A DNA stretch of 64,000 nucleotides. It comes from Breznakiella homolactica. Its GTDB lineage: Bacteria; Spirochaetota; Spirochaetia; Treponematales; Breznakiellaceae. The stretch lies in contig NZ_CP067089.2 in the NCBI RefSeq assembly GCF_016616095.2, forward strand, positions 1,488,001 through 1,552,000. The letters run 5' to 3'. The notes under the pieces are model-generated. The model was not told where the DNA came from, did not search any database, and worked only from the letters and a program-made list of their open reading frames with translations. Positions 23,673 through 32,899 of this stretch are shown piece by piece. Position 1 is the first letter of the stretch. Every line of letters begins with the position of its first letter. The position numbers and the translations under genes were made by a program.

Positions 23673-23727
23673 TTGACTCTACTGGTAGGTATGGTATGAT
23701 GGTGCAAAGACGTTCTACCAGTAGAGT
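23673..23727 (+). promoter_or_regulatory. Rightward promoter overlapped by two XRE operators
   Basis: TTGACT (23673-23678), 16 bp and TATGAT (23695-23700) form a promoter reading toward 23852 and the restriction operon. Operator ACTCTACTGGTAGGTA (23676-23691) covers the -35 and spacer, and a second copy (23712-23727) lies just past the start point, with centres 36 bp apart. Repression by the XRE protein is expected. Confidence 0.65.
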
Positions 23728-23851
23728 CATTATCAAGAATTAGTTTTCTGCTGATATAGCTTAGCATTCCGCAGAAACAATCCGGGAAAAGGCATAACAG
23801 CATTTACTTTTCATTTTTGATTCCGCTGTTTGCTGGCTTTGGAGGTGACCC

Positions 23852-24121
23852 ATGGGGTGGGAAGAAAACAAAGGGGAATTGTTGGAGATAGCCGAAAAAA
23901 TTAATTTTTTAGCGGTGACAGCCCAGCACATGGAATTCAAAAATGTGAAAGAGGCCCAGAAGTTTGTAACAGATTCGTCACTGGTAATGATGAGGCAGAG
24001 CCAGGACTTGTATCATGTTGTGGCGGAAATGGCAGAAAATATACAGGCAGAGCCGCCCTCATACGAAGAACCTACCCCAAGGCCAAAACAAAAAAAGTTA
24101 AGACAGATAAAACCCGCATGA
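23852..24121 (+). CDS. Small acidic-to-basic island protein of unknown function
   Basis: This 89-residue protein has a helical body (ELLEIAEKINFLAVTAQHMEFKNVKEAQKFV; MMRQSQDLYHVVAEMAENI) and a Pro/Lys-rich basic tail (PRPKQKKLRQIK). GGAGGTGA lies at ideal distance before the ATG. It is the first gene after the operator-controlled promoter at 23673-23700. The basic tail could contact DNA or RNA, but I recognise no family. Confidence 0.6.
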   Translation: MGWEENKGELLEIAEKINFLAVTAQHMEFKNVKEAQKFVTDSSLVMMRQSQDLYHVVAEMAENIQAEPPSYEEPTPRPKQKKLRQIKPA

Positions 24122-24150
24122 AGCTCAATGTGGTCATTAAAAAAATGGTA

Positions 24151-24172
24151 TTTAGCGTTGAATGACGCTAAA
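24151..24172 (+). repeat. TTTAGCGT palindrome, left copy
   Basis: TTTAGCGT and ACGCTAAA flank a 6-nt loop. A nearly identical hairpin lies at 24370-24390, and flanking bases (GGTCA upstream, TTTTGG downstream) are partly shared, forming a direct repeat around array 2. Confidence 0.6.
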
Positions 24173-24209
24173 TACAGCAAAAATGGCCATATTCTTACAG
24201 AAATAATGC

Positions 24210-24390
24210 TGTCTGACAAATAAATCTATATATCATAAGGAGTTATACCATCCATGTCAGACACGGAACGAAATGTCTGACAAATAACTCTATACGACAT
24301 AAGGAATTAACCCTGTTTGTCTGACATCCTTTATCTTGCCCTGTATGCGGGCCATAAATGGTCAATTTATTAGCGTTAAATGACGCTAAA
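24210..24390 (-). repeat. Array 2: four palindromic TGTCNGACA 9-mers with hairpin
   Basis: This 181-bp region is the inverted relative of 22637-22817. The 9-mers lie at 24210-24218, 24255-24263, 24274-24282 and 24318-24326, with centres 45, 19 and 44 bp apart, the mirror image of array 1. Shared blocks on the opposite strand include CTTTATCTTGCCCTG and GCGGGCCATA. The closing hairpin is at 24370-24390. No gene is seen in 24122-24561. Confidence 0.75.
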
Positions 24391-24561
24391 TCACAATTTT
24401 TGGAATAACCCATTGGCATGGCCTCAAACCTGCTTTAAAACCATGTAACCAGGAACTCCCATGTCGGAAGGATCGCCATACTGATGAAATACGCATTTTA
24501 CAATACTCGTTTTTTCAGATACACTTAGCATGGATTGGTAGGCTCATAAGGAAACGAAATA

Positions 24562-27006
24562 ATGGCGATCAAGAAATCTGAATTATATAGCTCTTTATGG
24601 GCGAGTTGCGATAAATTGCGGGGCGGCATGGATGCGTCCCAGTATAAGGACTATATCCTGACGCTTCTATTCGTAAAGTATGTCTCAGATAAGTATAAGG
24701 GCGTAAAATACGCCGATATTACTGTGCCGAAGGGCGGCAGCTTTGATGATATTGTCGCATTGAAGGGCAAGGACAATATCGGCGAGGATATGGATAAAAT
24801 TATTGCAAAACTCGCCGAAGCTAACGGACTGCGTACCGTCATAGATAATGCCAAATTCAATGACGAAACCAAGCTCGGCAAAGGCAAGGAGCAGGTCGAT
24901 AAGCTGACCGGCCTTGTTTCCATATTTCAGCGGCCAGAATTGGATTTCTCGCACAACAAAGCCGAGGGGGATGACATCATCGGTGACGCGTATGAGTATC
25001 TCATGCGGAATTTCGCCACCGAAAGCGGCAAGAGCAAGGGACAGTTCTATACACCGGCTGAGGTCTCCCGCATCATAGCCAGTGTTATCGGTATCGATAA
25101 AATAAGCAATCCCGACACTACCCTATATGACCCGGCATGCGGGAGCGGTTCTTTGCTTATCCGGGCCGCGGATGCCGCGCCGGTGGAAGTTACAATTTAC
25201 GGGCAGGAAAAAGACCTTGCTACCGCCGGTATGGCAAAGATGAACTTTGTCCTTCATAACAAGGCCACCGCCGAGATAGCGGGAAATCACAACACCTTTG
25301 CGGACCCGCAATACTTCAAGGATAACGACCAGACAGAATTGAAGCAGTTTGATTTCGTGGTTGCCAATCCTCCGTTCTCAATGAAAAACTGGACGGATGG
25401 CATTTCCGGCAAGGAGTATGGACGCTTCGACGGATATGGCGCGGCCCCGCCGGAAAAGAACGGCGACTATGCGTGGCTGCTGCATATTATTAAATCCATG
25501 AAACCCAGCGGCAAAGGGGCGTGTATCCTGCCCCATGGCGTACTGTTTCGCGGCAACGCAGAAGCGATTATCCGCACATCATTGATAAAGAAAGGATACA
25601 TTAAAGCAATTATAGGACTGCCGTCAAACCTGTTTTATGGTACCGGAATACCCGCTTGTATTATCATCCTTAATAAGGAAGGTTCAGGGAGCCGCGACGG
25701 TATTTTTATGATTGACGCCAGCAACGGTTTCCTGAAAGACGGCAATAAAAACCGCCTGCGCGAGCGCGATATTTACAAAGTTGTCAGCGCGTTCCGGGAA
25801 TGGCGGGATGAGGAAAAATATTCCCGTTTCGTTCCCCTTGCCGAGATTGAGCACAATGAATACAACCTCAATATTCCCCGCTATATCGACAGCAGCGAGC
25901 CGGAGGATATACAGGACATTGACGGACATCTCAACGGCGGGATTCCCTCAGCAGATGTTGATGGTATGTCGCAGTATTGGAAGTTATTCCCCAATCTAAA
26001 CGATGTACTGTTTGAACCATTGCGGAGCGGCTATTATTCGTCACGGCAGCCAAAGGAAGAAATTTCTCATACGATTTATGCGGATGGCGAATTTTCCTCC
26101 TATGCCAACCGTATCGACATGGCCATGGAAAACTGGAAGTCATCTGTCTGGAATATTCTTACAGGCATAACTACCGATACCAATGTTAAGATTTTTATTG
26201 AAAGCATCGCCATGGAGATACTGCGAAACTTTGAGTTTGTTACGCTTCTTGATAAATATGATGTCTATCAGGTGCTGCTCTCTTACTGGCAGGAGATTAT
26301 GGCGGATGACGTGTTCATCATCAAGACTGATGGTTACGCGGCGGCGCGGGAAACCGCAAACCTTGTTACTACAAGCGAAAAGAAAAAGAAGGATGGCAGC
26401 AAAGAGACAATAGAAAAAGTGGTTGGCTGGGAAGGAAATCTCATACCGCGCCAAATTATCCGTGATTTTTATTTTCCAGAGGAACAGCAAACCATTACCG
26501 ATACCGAAAATACAATTGCCGCAAAGGAAAACGAATTAGCCGAACTCATGGAAAATGCCGATGACGGCAGTGTTATATCCGAAGTTTTGAATGAGAATAA
26601 CAGTTTAAATAAGGCGAAATTAAAGGTAGAACTAAAAAACCTGAAAGATGGCAAGAATACCGAAGACTACGATGAGCTGCAATCACTTGCCGATTTACAG
26701 GAAAAGATAGATGATTTCAGCAAACTTCTCAAACAGATGAAGATTGAATTAGAGGAAAAAGAACGCGCAAAATACCCGACCCTCACCGACGATGATATTA
26801 TTGAACTGCTCATAAACCAAAAGTGGTATGGAGCAATCATCAGCGGAATTGAACAGCTTTACCGCTCCGCAAGTCATAACATTGCCGGCCGTGTGACTGA
26901 GCTTGCTGAACGTTATGAGCATACCTTATCTGAACTCGAAGAAGAGGTTGTTACTTATGAGAAAAAAGTCAAATCACATCTGAAAAGGATGGGGTTTAAA
27001 TGGTAG
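24562..27006 (+). CDS. hsdM: Type I restriction-modification methyltransferase subunit (M)
   Basis: This 814-residue N6-adenine methyltransferase subunit pairs with HsdS to modify the recognition sequence. The N-terminal HsdM helical domain (residues about 1-140) precedes the catalytic core. The SAM motif DPACGSG lies near residue 190, and the catalytic NPPF is near residue 269. A long C-terminal extension beyond residue 480, with coiled-coil-like stretches (ENELAELMENADD...; DLQEKIDDFSKLLKQMKIELEEKERAKY), makes it some 300 residues longer than classical subunits. It probably contacts HsdS. AAGGAAA precedes the ATG, and the stop overlaps hsdS by 7 bp. Confidence 0.93.
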   Translation: MAIKKSELYSSLWASCDKLRGGMDASQYKDYILTLLFVKYVSDKYKGVKYADITVPKGGSFDDIVALKGKDNIGEDMDKIIAKLAEANGLRTVIDNAKFNDETKLGKGKEQVDKLTGLVSIFQRPELDFSHNKAEGDDIIGDAYEYLMRNFATESGKSKGQFYTPAEVSRIIASVIGIDKISNPDTTLYDPACGSGSLLIRAADAAPVEVTIYGQEKDLATAGMAKMNFVLHNKATAEIAGNHNTFADPQYFKDNDQTELKQFDFVVANPPFSMKNWTDGISGKEYGRFDGYGAAPPEKNGDYAWLLHIIKSMKPSGKGACILPHGVLFRGNAEAIIRTSLIKKGYIKAIIGLPSNLFYGTGIPACIIILNKEGSGSRDGIFMIDASNGFLKDGNKNRLRERDIYKVVSAFREWRDEEKYSRFVPLAEIEHNEYNLNIPRYIDSSEPEDIQDIDGHLNGGIPSADVDGMSQYWKLFPNLNDVLFEPLRSGYYSSRQPKEEISHTIYADGEFSSYANRIDMAMENWKSSVWNILTGITTDTNVKIFIESIAMEILRNFEFVTLLDKYDVYQVLLSYWQEIMADDVFIIKTDGYAAARETANLVTTSEKKKKDGSKETIEKVVGWEGNLIPRQIIRDFYFPEEQQTITDTENTIAAKENELAELMENADDGSVISEVLNENNSLNKAKLKVELKNLKDGKNTEDYDELQSLADLQEKIDDFSKLLKQMKIELEEKERAKYPTLTDDDIIELLINQKWYGAIISGIEQLYRSASHNIAGRVTELAERYEHTLSELEEEVVTYEKKVKSHLKRMGFKW

Positions 27007-28778
27007 GGTGGGAGAAAAAGAAAATAAGTGATATAGCGCCATTACAACGTGGATTTGACTTGCCTTCACAAAACATTATTGCTGGTAAATATCCTATTGT
27101 CTACTCGAATGGTATCAACGGATTTCATAAGTATGCAATGGCGTCAGCCCCTGGATTAGTAACTGGGCGCTCTGGAACAATTGGCGCATTGCATTTTATT
27201 GAACAAGATTATTGGCCTCATAATACTACTTTGTGGGTAACTGATTTCAAAGGAAACGATCCTAAGTTTATTTACTATCTTTACAAATCACTGAATTGGA
27301 AGATTTATGCTACCGGGTCGGGTGTCCCAACATTAAATCGAAACGATATTCATGATACAATTCTTTCCATCCCACCTCTCCCCGAACAGAGAGCAATTGC
27401 CGCCGCGCTTTCGGATGTTGACAGCTACATTGCCGCGCTTGAACGCCTTATCGCCAAGAAGCGGAATATTAAGCAAGGCGCAATGCAGGAATTGCTGAAA
27501 CCAAAAGAGAATTGGGAAGAACATTGTCTTAATTATTATGGATATTTTTCATCAGGCAACGGATTTCCGCTATTATATCAAGGTGAAAAAAGTGGTAAAT
27601 ATCCATTTTATAAAGTATCTGATTTCAATAATCCTGGAAATGAACGATTCATGGTTAGTGCTAATAATTATATTTCACAAATGACGGCCAGTCATCTAAA
27701 ATGTAATATTATTGAAGTCGGAGCAATTATTTTTGCAAAAATCGGGGCAGCTATTTTTCTCGAAAGAAAAAAGCAAGCTGCATATCCCTGTTGTATTGAC
27801 AACAACATGATGGCGTTTACTGTTTATAAAGAAAAAGGAGACTCAAAATACTTCACTTATGTTTTACAATCAATGAAACTTGGTGATTTGGTTACTGCCA
27901 CAGCTCTTCCAAGTTTAAGTGGAAAACAAATAGGTGAAATAATACGGAAACATCCGCAAAAACCTGAACAAGCTCGCATCGCTCAAATCCTCTCCGACAT
28001 GGATGCGGAAATCGACGCGCTTACAGCGCAGCTAACTAAAGCAAAACTCATCAAACAAGGTATTATGCAGGAACTGCTAACCGGACGGATTCGCTTGGTA
28101 ACTGATAAGACTTCGGATGCGGCGGCTCCAAAGGCAAAAGTTATACCATTTCCTACTGCCGAAGCGAAACCGGCGGCTGCATCATCGAACAAAAAGCATA
28201 ACCAGCAATTTGACGATGCTGTAGCGTTCTCTATGATAGTTGAAAATTTTTATCACCCTAAATATAGACTGGGGCGCGTAAAAATATTCAAGCTTATGTA
28301 TCTGTTGCGCCGTTACCAGGAAATAAAAACAGCAGGTTTTACAAAACAAGCGGCGGGTCCATATAAATCGGAGGCCAGGTACAAGGGCGGCGAGAAAATT
28401 GCCATAGATAAGGGTTATGTTATCGAGACAAAAGTAAAAGGCAAAGAAGGTTTTATTATCAGCAAGGGTAATAACATTGCAGCAGCTTTGAAATATGCAG
28501 AAGACTGGCATTGGCAGGATAATGTCCAATGGCTAATCTCAAATTTCCAGTATAAAACCAGAGACGACCTTGAAACACTTACTACAGTAGACATGGCAGC
28601 TTGCGAACTGCGGGAAAATGGAAAAACTGTTAATTTGCAGTCTATAAAAGAAGTTATACGCTCCAATCCCAAATGGAAGCAGAAATTGTCAAAACCGCAT
28701 TTTGCAGATGCCAACATCGCTCAGGCCATTAAGTGGAGCATTGAGCTGTTCGGAACGGAGGCGCCTCAAAATGCATAA
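27000..28778 (+). CDS. hsdS: Type I restriction specificity subunit (S) with extra C-terminal domain
   Basis: The 592-residue subunit chooses the DNA target. Two target-recognition domains (about residues 1-120 and 175-330) are each followed by a conserved helical spacer (PPLPEQRAIAAALSDVDSYIAALERLI and QKPEQARIAQILSDMDAEIDAL). Typical S subunits end soon after the second spacer. Here a Pro/Ala-rich linker (about residues 380-400) leads to a further domain of about 190 residues (GRVKIFKLMYLLRRYQ...FTKQAAGPYKSEARYKGGEK) that resembles extensions on some other S subunits and faintly the Panacea/SocA fold. It overlaps both neighbours. Confidence 0.9.
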   Translation: MVGWEKKKISDIAPLQRGFDLPSQNIIAGKYPIVYSNGINGFHKYAMASAPGLVTGRSGTIGALHFIEQDYWPHNTTLWVTDFKGNDPKFIYYLYKSLNWKIYATGSGVPTLNRNDIHDTILSIPPLPEQRAIAAALSDVDSYIAALERLIAKKRNIKQGAMQELLKPKENWEEHCLNYYGYFSSGNGFPLLYQGEKSGKYPFYKVSDFNNPGNERFMVSANNYISQMTASHLKCNIIEVGAIIFAKIGAAIFLERKKQAAYPCCIDNNMMAFTVYKEKGDSKYFTYVLQSMKLGDLVTATALPSLSGKQIGEIIRKHPQKPEQARIAQILSDMDAEIDALTAQLTKAKLIKQGIMQELLTGRIRLVTDKTSDAAAPKAKVIPFPTAEAKPAAASSNKKHNQQFDDAVAFSMIVENFYHPKYRLGRVKIFKLMYLLRRYQEIKTAGFTKQAAGPYKSEARYKGGEKIAIDKGYVIETKVKGKEGFIISKGNNIAAALKYAEDWHWQDNVQWLISNFQYKTRDDLETLTTVDMAACELRENGKTVNLQSIKEVIRSNPKWKQKLSKPHFADANIAQAIKWSIELFGTEAPQNA

Positions 28779-29793
28779 GCCCGAAAATAACCTTATCCTT
28801 TACCAGGACGAAAACGGTATAACCAAGGTATCTGTACGGTTTTCGGATGAAGACTTATGGCTCACACAGAACCAGATAGCCGAGATTTATGACACAAGCC
28901 AGCCTAACATCAGTATGCACATTGATAGTATTCTGAAAGACAACGAGTTGTCGGCTGAGGCAACTCATAAGAAATTCTTATTGGTTCAAACCGAAGGAAC
29001 GAGACAAGTAAGGCGAGAAATAAGCCATTATAACCTCGACATGATTATCGCCATCGGCTATCGGGTGCAATCCCAGATCGCCACGCGCTTCCGCCGTTGG
29101 GCGACGGCGCGATTACACGAGTATATTCAAAAAGGCTTTGCGCTGGATGATGAACGCCTGAAACAGGGAGGCAGCCGTTATTTCCGTGAGCTGCTCCAGC
29201 GCATTCGCGACATCCGTTCTTCCGAACGTAATTTCTATCAGCAGGTTACCGATATTTACGCCACCGCCACAGATTATGACCCCCGCAGCGATATGACTAA
29301 ACAGTTCTTTGCGACGGTTCAAAATAAGCTGCATTTTGCGGTCCATTCCCATACGGCGGCGGAGCTTATTCATGACAGGGTGGATAGCGACAAACCTCTG
29401 ATTGGCATGACGAATTTCAAGGGGGAGTACATCACAAAGGATGATGTGAAGATCGCAAAAAATTATCTATCCGAAATTGAACTGACACGATTGAATCTGC
29501 TTGTATCCCAATTTCTGGACTTTGCCGAATTCCAGGCGCTGGAGCAGCGTCCCATGGCTATGGCGGATTGGATCGCCGCGTTGGATAACCAGATTCTCTC
29601 GCTTCGCCGGAAAGTGCTGCAGGACGCCGGGCGCATTTCCCACAAGCAGGCTATTGAAAAGGCTGAAAAAGAGTTTGAAATCTACCGCGCCCGCGAAATG
29701 AAACAGCTTGAAAGTGACTTTGACCGTGCTGTAAAATCGCTTACCCCTCCCAAAAGAGGTAAAAAGCCATCCAGGGGGGATACCGATGCCTAA
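28771..29793 (+). CDS. rhuM: RhuM-family protein within the restriction operon
   Basis: A 340-residue RhuM (COG3943) protein. The N-terminal region holds a KilA-N/Fic-associated-like helix-turn-helix (LWLTQNQIAEIYDTSQPNISMHIDSIL). The family core follows (REISHYNLDMIIAIGYRVQSQIATRFRRWATARLHEYIQKGFALDDERLKQGG) and then a helical C-terminal half. RhuM genes are frequent inside type I restriction loci, but their role is not established. The ATG at 28771 has GGAGG ten bases upstream and overlaps hsdS by 8 bp; an earlier frame start at 28702 lies inside hsdS. It overlaps hsdR by 8 bp. Confidence 0.88.
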   Translation: MHKPENNLILYQDENGITKVSVRFSDEDLWLTQNQIAEIYDTSQPNISMHIDSILKDNELSAEATHKKFLLVQTEGTRQVRREISHYNLDMIIAIGYRVQSQIATRFRRWATARLHEYIQKGFALDDERLKQGGSRYFRELLQRIRDIRSSERNFYQQVTDIYATATDYDPRSDMTKQFFATVQNKLHFAVHSHTAAELIHDRVDSDKPLIGMTNFKGEYITKDDVKIAKNYLSEIELTRLNLLVSQFLDFAEFQALEQRPMAMADWIAALDNQILSLRRKVLQDAGRISHKQAIEKAEKEFEIYRAREMKQLESDFDRAVKSLTPPKRGKKPSRGDTDA

Positions 29794-32700
29794 CGCGAAG
29801 GTTGGACAGACAGAAAGGGCGACCCAAAACCATGTAATTAAATTGTTCCACGGCCTGCTCGGCTATACCTTTCTTGGCGACTGGACGGAACGGGATAATT
29901 CAAACATAGAGCTTGAAATGCTGAGCGCCAACCTCAAAAGGCGCGGATACAGTAATACCCTTGTCCGGCGTGCTGTGGAGGAACTTCATAAAACAGCGAT
30001 TGTGAACCGTCAAAATGATCTTTATGCCGTCAACAAGGCGGTGTATAGACTGCTCCGCTATGGCGCAAAGGTCAAGGATGATACTGATGATATTCGCACC
30101 GTGTATTTTATTGACTGGGAGCGGACTGGTAATAATGAGTTTTCCATTGCGGAGGAAGTTACGGTAATCGGCGGTGTTATGGATAAACGCCCCGACCTGG
30201 TTATCTATATCAATGGTATAGCCCTGGCTGTGATTGAACTAAAACGCAGCAACATCTCTGTTGCCAATGGAATCCGGCAGAATATAACAAACCAACGGGA
30301 TGATTTTATCGCGCCCTTTTTCGCCACCGTGCAATATACTTTTGCGGGCAATACCAGCGAAGGCGTCCGTTATGGTACTGTGCTTACGCCTGAAAAGTAT
30401 TATCTGGAATGGAAGAATTACACCCCTATAGAGGGAGATAAGTATATTGACGAACTTGGCGCTGATATCCGGAGCGTTTGTCAAGAACGCCCTGACAAGC
30501 TTGACTGGCAGCTTTATAGCATGTTCCATAAAGAGCGCTTTTTAGAGCTCATCAGGGATTTTGTCGTCTTCGATAAGGGTACAAAAAAAGTCTGCCGCCA
30601 TAACCAATATTTCGGTATACGCCAGGCGCAGCTGCGGGTACAGGATAACAGGGGCGGCATAATCTGGCACACCCAGGGCAGCGGTAAAACTTTAACAATG
30701 ATTTGGCTGTCCAAATGGCTGCTGTCCCATAACGCCAACGCCCGTATTTTGATTGTCACCGACCGCGAGGAGCTTGATGACCAGATAGAAAAAAAGTATG
30801 GCGGCGTGGATGAAAAGATTGTCCGAACCACAAGCGGCAAAGATTTAATTGCACGGCTAAATAGCTACGAAGATCGCCTGATTTGTTCCCTGATCCACAA
30901 ATTCGGACGGCGCGGCTCAGAGGTATCGGAACTCGACTATGATAAATTCATACAGGATATAAAGGCCTCTCTTCCCCCTGACTTCAAGGCAAAGGGCGAT
31001 TTTTATGTATTTGTGGATGAATGTCACAGAACCCAATCGGGAAAACTTCATGAGGCAATGAAAGCAATTTTACCGGATGCTATTCTCATTGGTTTTACCG
31101 GCACGCCACTGCTTGTAAAGGATAAAAAGACGAGTATCGAGGTGTTCGGCGGATATATCCATACGTATAAGTACGATGAAGGTGTAGCTGATGGTATCGT
31201 GCTTGATCTCCGGTATGAAGCCCGCGATATTCCTCAGGAGATTACTTCTCAGGACCGAATTGACGCCTGGTTTGACGCAAAGACAAAAACCCTTACCGGT
31301 AAGGCAAAAGCCCGTCTTAAAGAAAAATGGGGGAATCTCCAAAAGATATTCAGTTCGGCGGGGCGGCTCGATAAAATTGCTAGCGACATCATTTTTGATA
31401 TGGAAACCAAACCGCGTTTGTTAGACGGAAGCGGTAACGCGCTCCTGGTTTCCGGAGATATTTATTCAGCATGCCGATTTTATGAGATCTTCCGCAGCAA
31501 GGGTTTTAAGAGATGCGCGATTATTACGAGTTACGATGCCTCACCTGGCAACCTGCGTACCGAAGATGTGGGCGGTGATGAAGACACCGAGGAAATCACG
31601 AAATATGAAACTTATCTTAAAATGCTTGCTGATTATGGCTATGATGCCGGTCATATCGAAGACTTTGAAACAGAGGTTAAAAAGAAGTTTGTAGACGAAC
31701 CTGCCAATATGCGGCTCTTGATTGTCGTGGATAAACTGCTGACCGGCTTTGACGCTCCGCCGTGTACCTATCTGTATATTGATAAGCACATGCAGAATCA
31801 CGGACTGTTTCAGGCCATCTGCCGGGTAAACCGTTTGGATGGTGAGAGCAAAGATTTCGGTTACATCATTGACTACAAGCAGCTGTTCGGTGCTTTAGAT
31901 TCCGCATTAAAAACTTACACATCCGGAGCGTTTGAAGGTTACGCAAAGGAAGATATCGACGGGCTTTTGAAAGACCGGCTTGATGAGGCTAAAAAATATC
32001 TCGATGCCACCCTTGAGGCACTTGCCGATCTTTGTGAAGGGGTTAAACCGCCGCGGGACGAAGTGGACTATATCCGCTATTTCTGTGGTGAAAGCGGCCA
32101 GGACGAAAATGAAGATGAGACCTTCGCCCGCTTTCGTGAGCAACTGTATAAACTAGTCAATCGATTAATCCGTGCGTTCTCCGAAATCAAGACCGATATG
32201 ATTGCGGCGGGTTATACATCTGCGGAACAAGTTGATATTGCATCCAAGGTTGAGTTTTACATTCGGCTAAAATCGACTATTGGTCAAGCAAGCGGAGATG
32301 AAATTGATTTCAAAATGTTTGAACCGGGTATGCGGCATCTGATTGATACATACATAGTAGCCAGCGATGCAAAACCGCTTGGCATTGTTGATGACTTTAC
32401 CCTGCTTGATTTCATACTTGCGCAGGATGAAAAACTAAAATCAGAAGGCCGCGACAAAGAAGCTGCCGCGGAATCCATCGAGAATAACATTCGCCGGAAA
32501 ATCGTTGCCAAGATGCCGATCAACCCGAAATACTACGCCCGCATGTCTGCAATTCTGGAACAGATTATCAACGACCGTAAAAATGGAGTTATTGCCTACA
32601 AAGGGCTGTTGGAATTATACGCGGAACTGGCCAGAAAAGCCGCAAACCCTGAAAGTAACTCCCATTATCCCGAAAGTATACGCCAAAGCGGGGCACTCCG

Positions 32701-32899
32701 TATGTTCTACGATAATTGCGGAGAAAATGAGGCCCTGGCGCGCAAACTGGATAATGCTGTCCGCGCAAGTAAACAAGAAGGGTTCAGAACGAATCAGGTT
32801 AAGCAAAATAAAATCAAACGGGCTCTAATGCAAGTCCTGAACGATGACAGCGAGGTCGAACGTTTGTTCAAACTGGTCATGGTACAAGAGGAATATTAA
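29786..32899 (+). CDS. hsdR: Type I restriction endonuclease motor subunit (R)
   Basis: This 1037-residue subunit translocates and cuts unmodified DNA. The N-terminal nuclease (PD-(D/E)xK type) shows KRPDLVIYINGIALAVIELKRS near residue 130-155. The motor has Walker A HTQGSGKTLTM near residue 295, DECHRTQSGK as motif II and FTGTP as motif III. The second RecA domain includes DKLLTGFDAPPC and QAICRVNR. The long helical C-terminal part binds the methylase. GGGGG precedes the ATG. All expected catalytic residues are visible, so the enzyme should be active. The stop and the next ATG share a base. Confidence 0.93.
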   Translation: MPNAKVGQTERATQNHVIKLFHGLLGYTFLGDWTERDNSNIELEMLSANLKRRGYSNTLVRRAVEELHKTAIVNRQNDLYAVNKAVYRLLRYGAKVKDDTDDIRTVYFIDWERTGNNEFSIAEEVTVIGGVMDKRPDLVIYINGIALAVIELKRSNISVANGIRQNITNQRDDFIAPFFATVQYTFAGNTSEGVRYGTVLTPEKYYLEWKNYTPIEGDKYIDELGADIRSVCQERPDKLDWQLYSMFHKERFLELIRDFVVFDKGTKKVCRHNQYFGIRQAQLRVQDNRGGIIWHTQGSGKTLTMIWLSKWLLSHNANARILIVTDREELDDQIEKKYGGVDEKIVRTTSGKDLIARLNSYEDRLICSLIHKFGRRGSEVSELDYDKFIQDIKASLPPDFKAKGDFYVFVDECHRTQSGKLHEAMKAILPDAILIGFTGTPLLVKDKKTSIEVFGGYIHTYKYDEGVADGIVLDLRYEARDIPQEITSQDRIDAWFDAKTKTLTGKAKARLKEKWGNLQKIFSSAGRLDKIASDIIFDMETKPRLLDGSGNALLVSGDIYSACRFYEIFRSKGFKRCAIITSYDASPGNLRTEDVGGDEDTEEITKYETYLKMLADYGYDAGHIEDFETEVKKKFVDEPANMRLLIVVDKLLTGFDAPPCTYLYIDKHMQNHGLFQAICRVNRLDGESKDFGYIIDYKQLFGALDSALKTYTSGAFEGYAKEDIDGLLKDRLDEAKKYLDATLEALADLCEGVKPPRDEVDYIRYFCGESGQDENEDETFARFREQLYKLVNRLIRAFSEIKTDMIAAGYTSAEQVDIASKVEFYIRLKSTIGQASGDEIDFKMFEPGMRHLIDTYIVASDAKPLGIVDDFTLLDFILAQDEKLKSEGRDKEAAAESIENNIRRKIVAKMPINPKYYARMSAILEQIINDRKNGVIAYKGLLELYAELARKAANPESNSHYPESIRQSGALRMFYDNCGENEALARKLDNAVRASKQEGFRTNQVKQNKIKRALMQVLNDDSEVERLFKLVMVQEEY

